Positions 13,582 to 13,700 of a stretch of DNA of 13,700 bases are shown here, piece by piece. Position 1 is the stretch's first letter, and the number at the start of each line of letters is the position of its first letter. The stretch comes from an uncultured Eubacteriales bacterium (GTDB lineage: Bacteria > Bacillota > Clostridia > Oscillospirales > CAG-272). The notes under the pieces were generated by a model. The model was not told the DNA's origin and ran no database searches. It saw nothing but the letters and a program-made list of their open reading frames with translations. The DNA is taken from positions 1 to 13,700 of the forward strand of contig URZF01000021.1 of NCBI GenBank assembly GCA_900552255.1. Direction: 5' to 3'. The position numbers and the translations under genes were made by a program.

Positions 13582-13622
13582 AAAAAGAGGAAGCCTTCCC
13601 TCACGGGCGGTTCCTCTTTTTT
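13582..13622 (+). terminator. Rho-independent terminator after hslO
   Basis: AAAAAGAGGAA (13582-13592) pairs perfectly with TTCCTCTTTTT (13611-13621). An inner CCC-TCAC-GGG hairpin (13598-13607) tops the structure, and six Ts run through 13617-13622. It begins 12 bases after the hslO stop. Confidence 0.92.
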
Positions 13623-13625
13623 CTA

Positions 13626-13654
13626 TTGAAATGACAAGAGAAATGTGCTATAAT
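13626..13654 (+). promoter_or_regulatory. Strong extended -10 promoter for a gene beyond the right edge
   Basis: TTGAAA (13626-13631), a 17-base spacer and TATAAT (13649-13654), with TGC just before the -10, make this the best promoter match in the window. Transcription would start near 13661. No start codon with a ribosome binding site follows before the window ends, so the leader is at least about 40 bases. Confidence 0.8.
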
Positions 13655-13667
13655 TATCATAAATTAT
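13650..13667. promoter_or_regulatory. A/T dyad overlapping the -10 and start of the right-edge promoter
   Basis: ATAATT (13650-13655) and AATTAT (13662-13667) are inverted repeats separated by six bases, placed across the -10 box and the likely start site. This is where a repressor operator would sit. Chance occurrence in A/T-rich DNA is a real alternative. A weak second inverted repeat (GTTTTTT 13668-13674 with AAAAAAC 13679-13685) follows. Confidence 0.3.
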
Positions 13668-13700
13668 GTTTTTTTCACAAAAAACAATCCGGAACCTCCC

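Overview
The window looks like chromosomal DNA from an anaerobic member of the Clostridia (Firmicutes). The signs are GC-rich genes with purine-rich Shine-Dalgarno sites, sigma-A type promoters of TTGAxx-17-TATAAx form, a DapL-type lysine pathway, a pyrophosphate-type phosphofructokinase, and an iron-sulfur old-yellow-enzyme reductase. I cannot name the genus. All recognised genes lie on the + strand in two transcription units, separated by a 0.5 kb non-coding stretch rich in palindromes.

Unit 1 (about 205-7790). A partial upstream reading frame (1-153) ends at a rho-independent terminator (152-183). A good promoter (205-233) follows and drives dapA, dapB, dapF, dapL, lysA, lysC and asd, closed by a perfect-stem terminator (7761-7787). 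These seven genes are every step from L-aspartate to L-lysine by the diaminopimelate aminotransferase route: LysC and Asd make aspartate semialdehyde, DapA and DapB make tetrahydrodipicolinate, DapL makes LL-DAP in one step, DapF epimerises it to meso-DAP, and LysA decarboxylates that to lysine. No dapD/H, dapC or dapE is present or needed.

Junction (7791-8262). I see no credible gene here. There are about ten hairpins or palindromes, framed by an imperfect direct repeat ending in CACCAAAA. This looks like an interspersed palindromic element. Sampled base counts suggest that the + strand changes from slightly G-rich to clearly C-rich across this junction.

Unit 2 (8263-13622). Closely spaced genes encode a pyrophosphate-type phosphofructokinase, a D-isomer-specific 2-hydroxyacid dehydrogenase, an FMN/[4Fe-4S] NADH:flavin oxidoreductase of the old yellow enzyme family, a class I SAM methyltransferase, and the redox chaperone Hsp33 (hslO), ending in a strong terminator. 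Beyond it, a near-consensus extended -10 promoter (13626-13654) points rightward to a gene outside the window.

Most of the window is ordinary metabolism. The least explained parts are the palindromic junction, the apparent skew change across it, the chimeric-looking left-edge frame, and two hairpins placed just ahead of ribosome binding sites.
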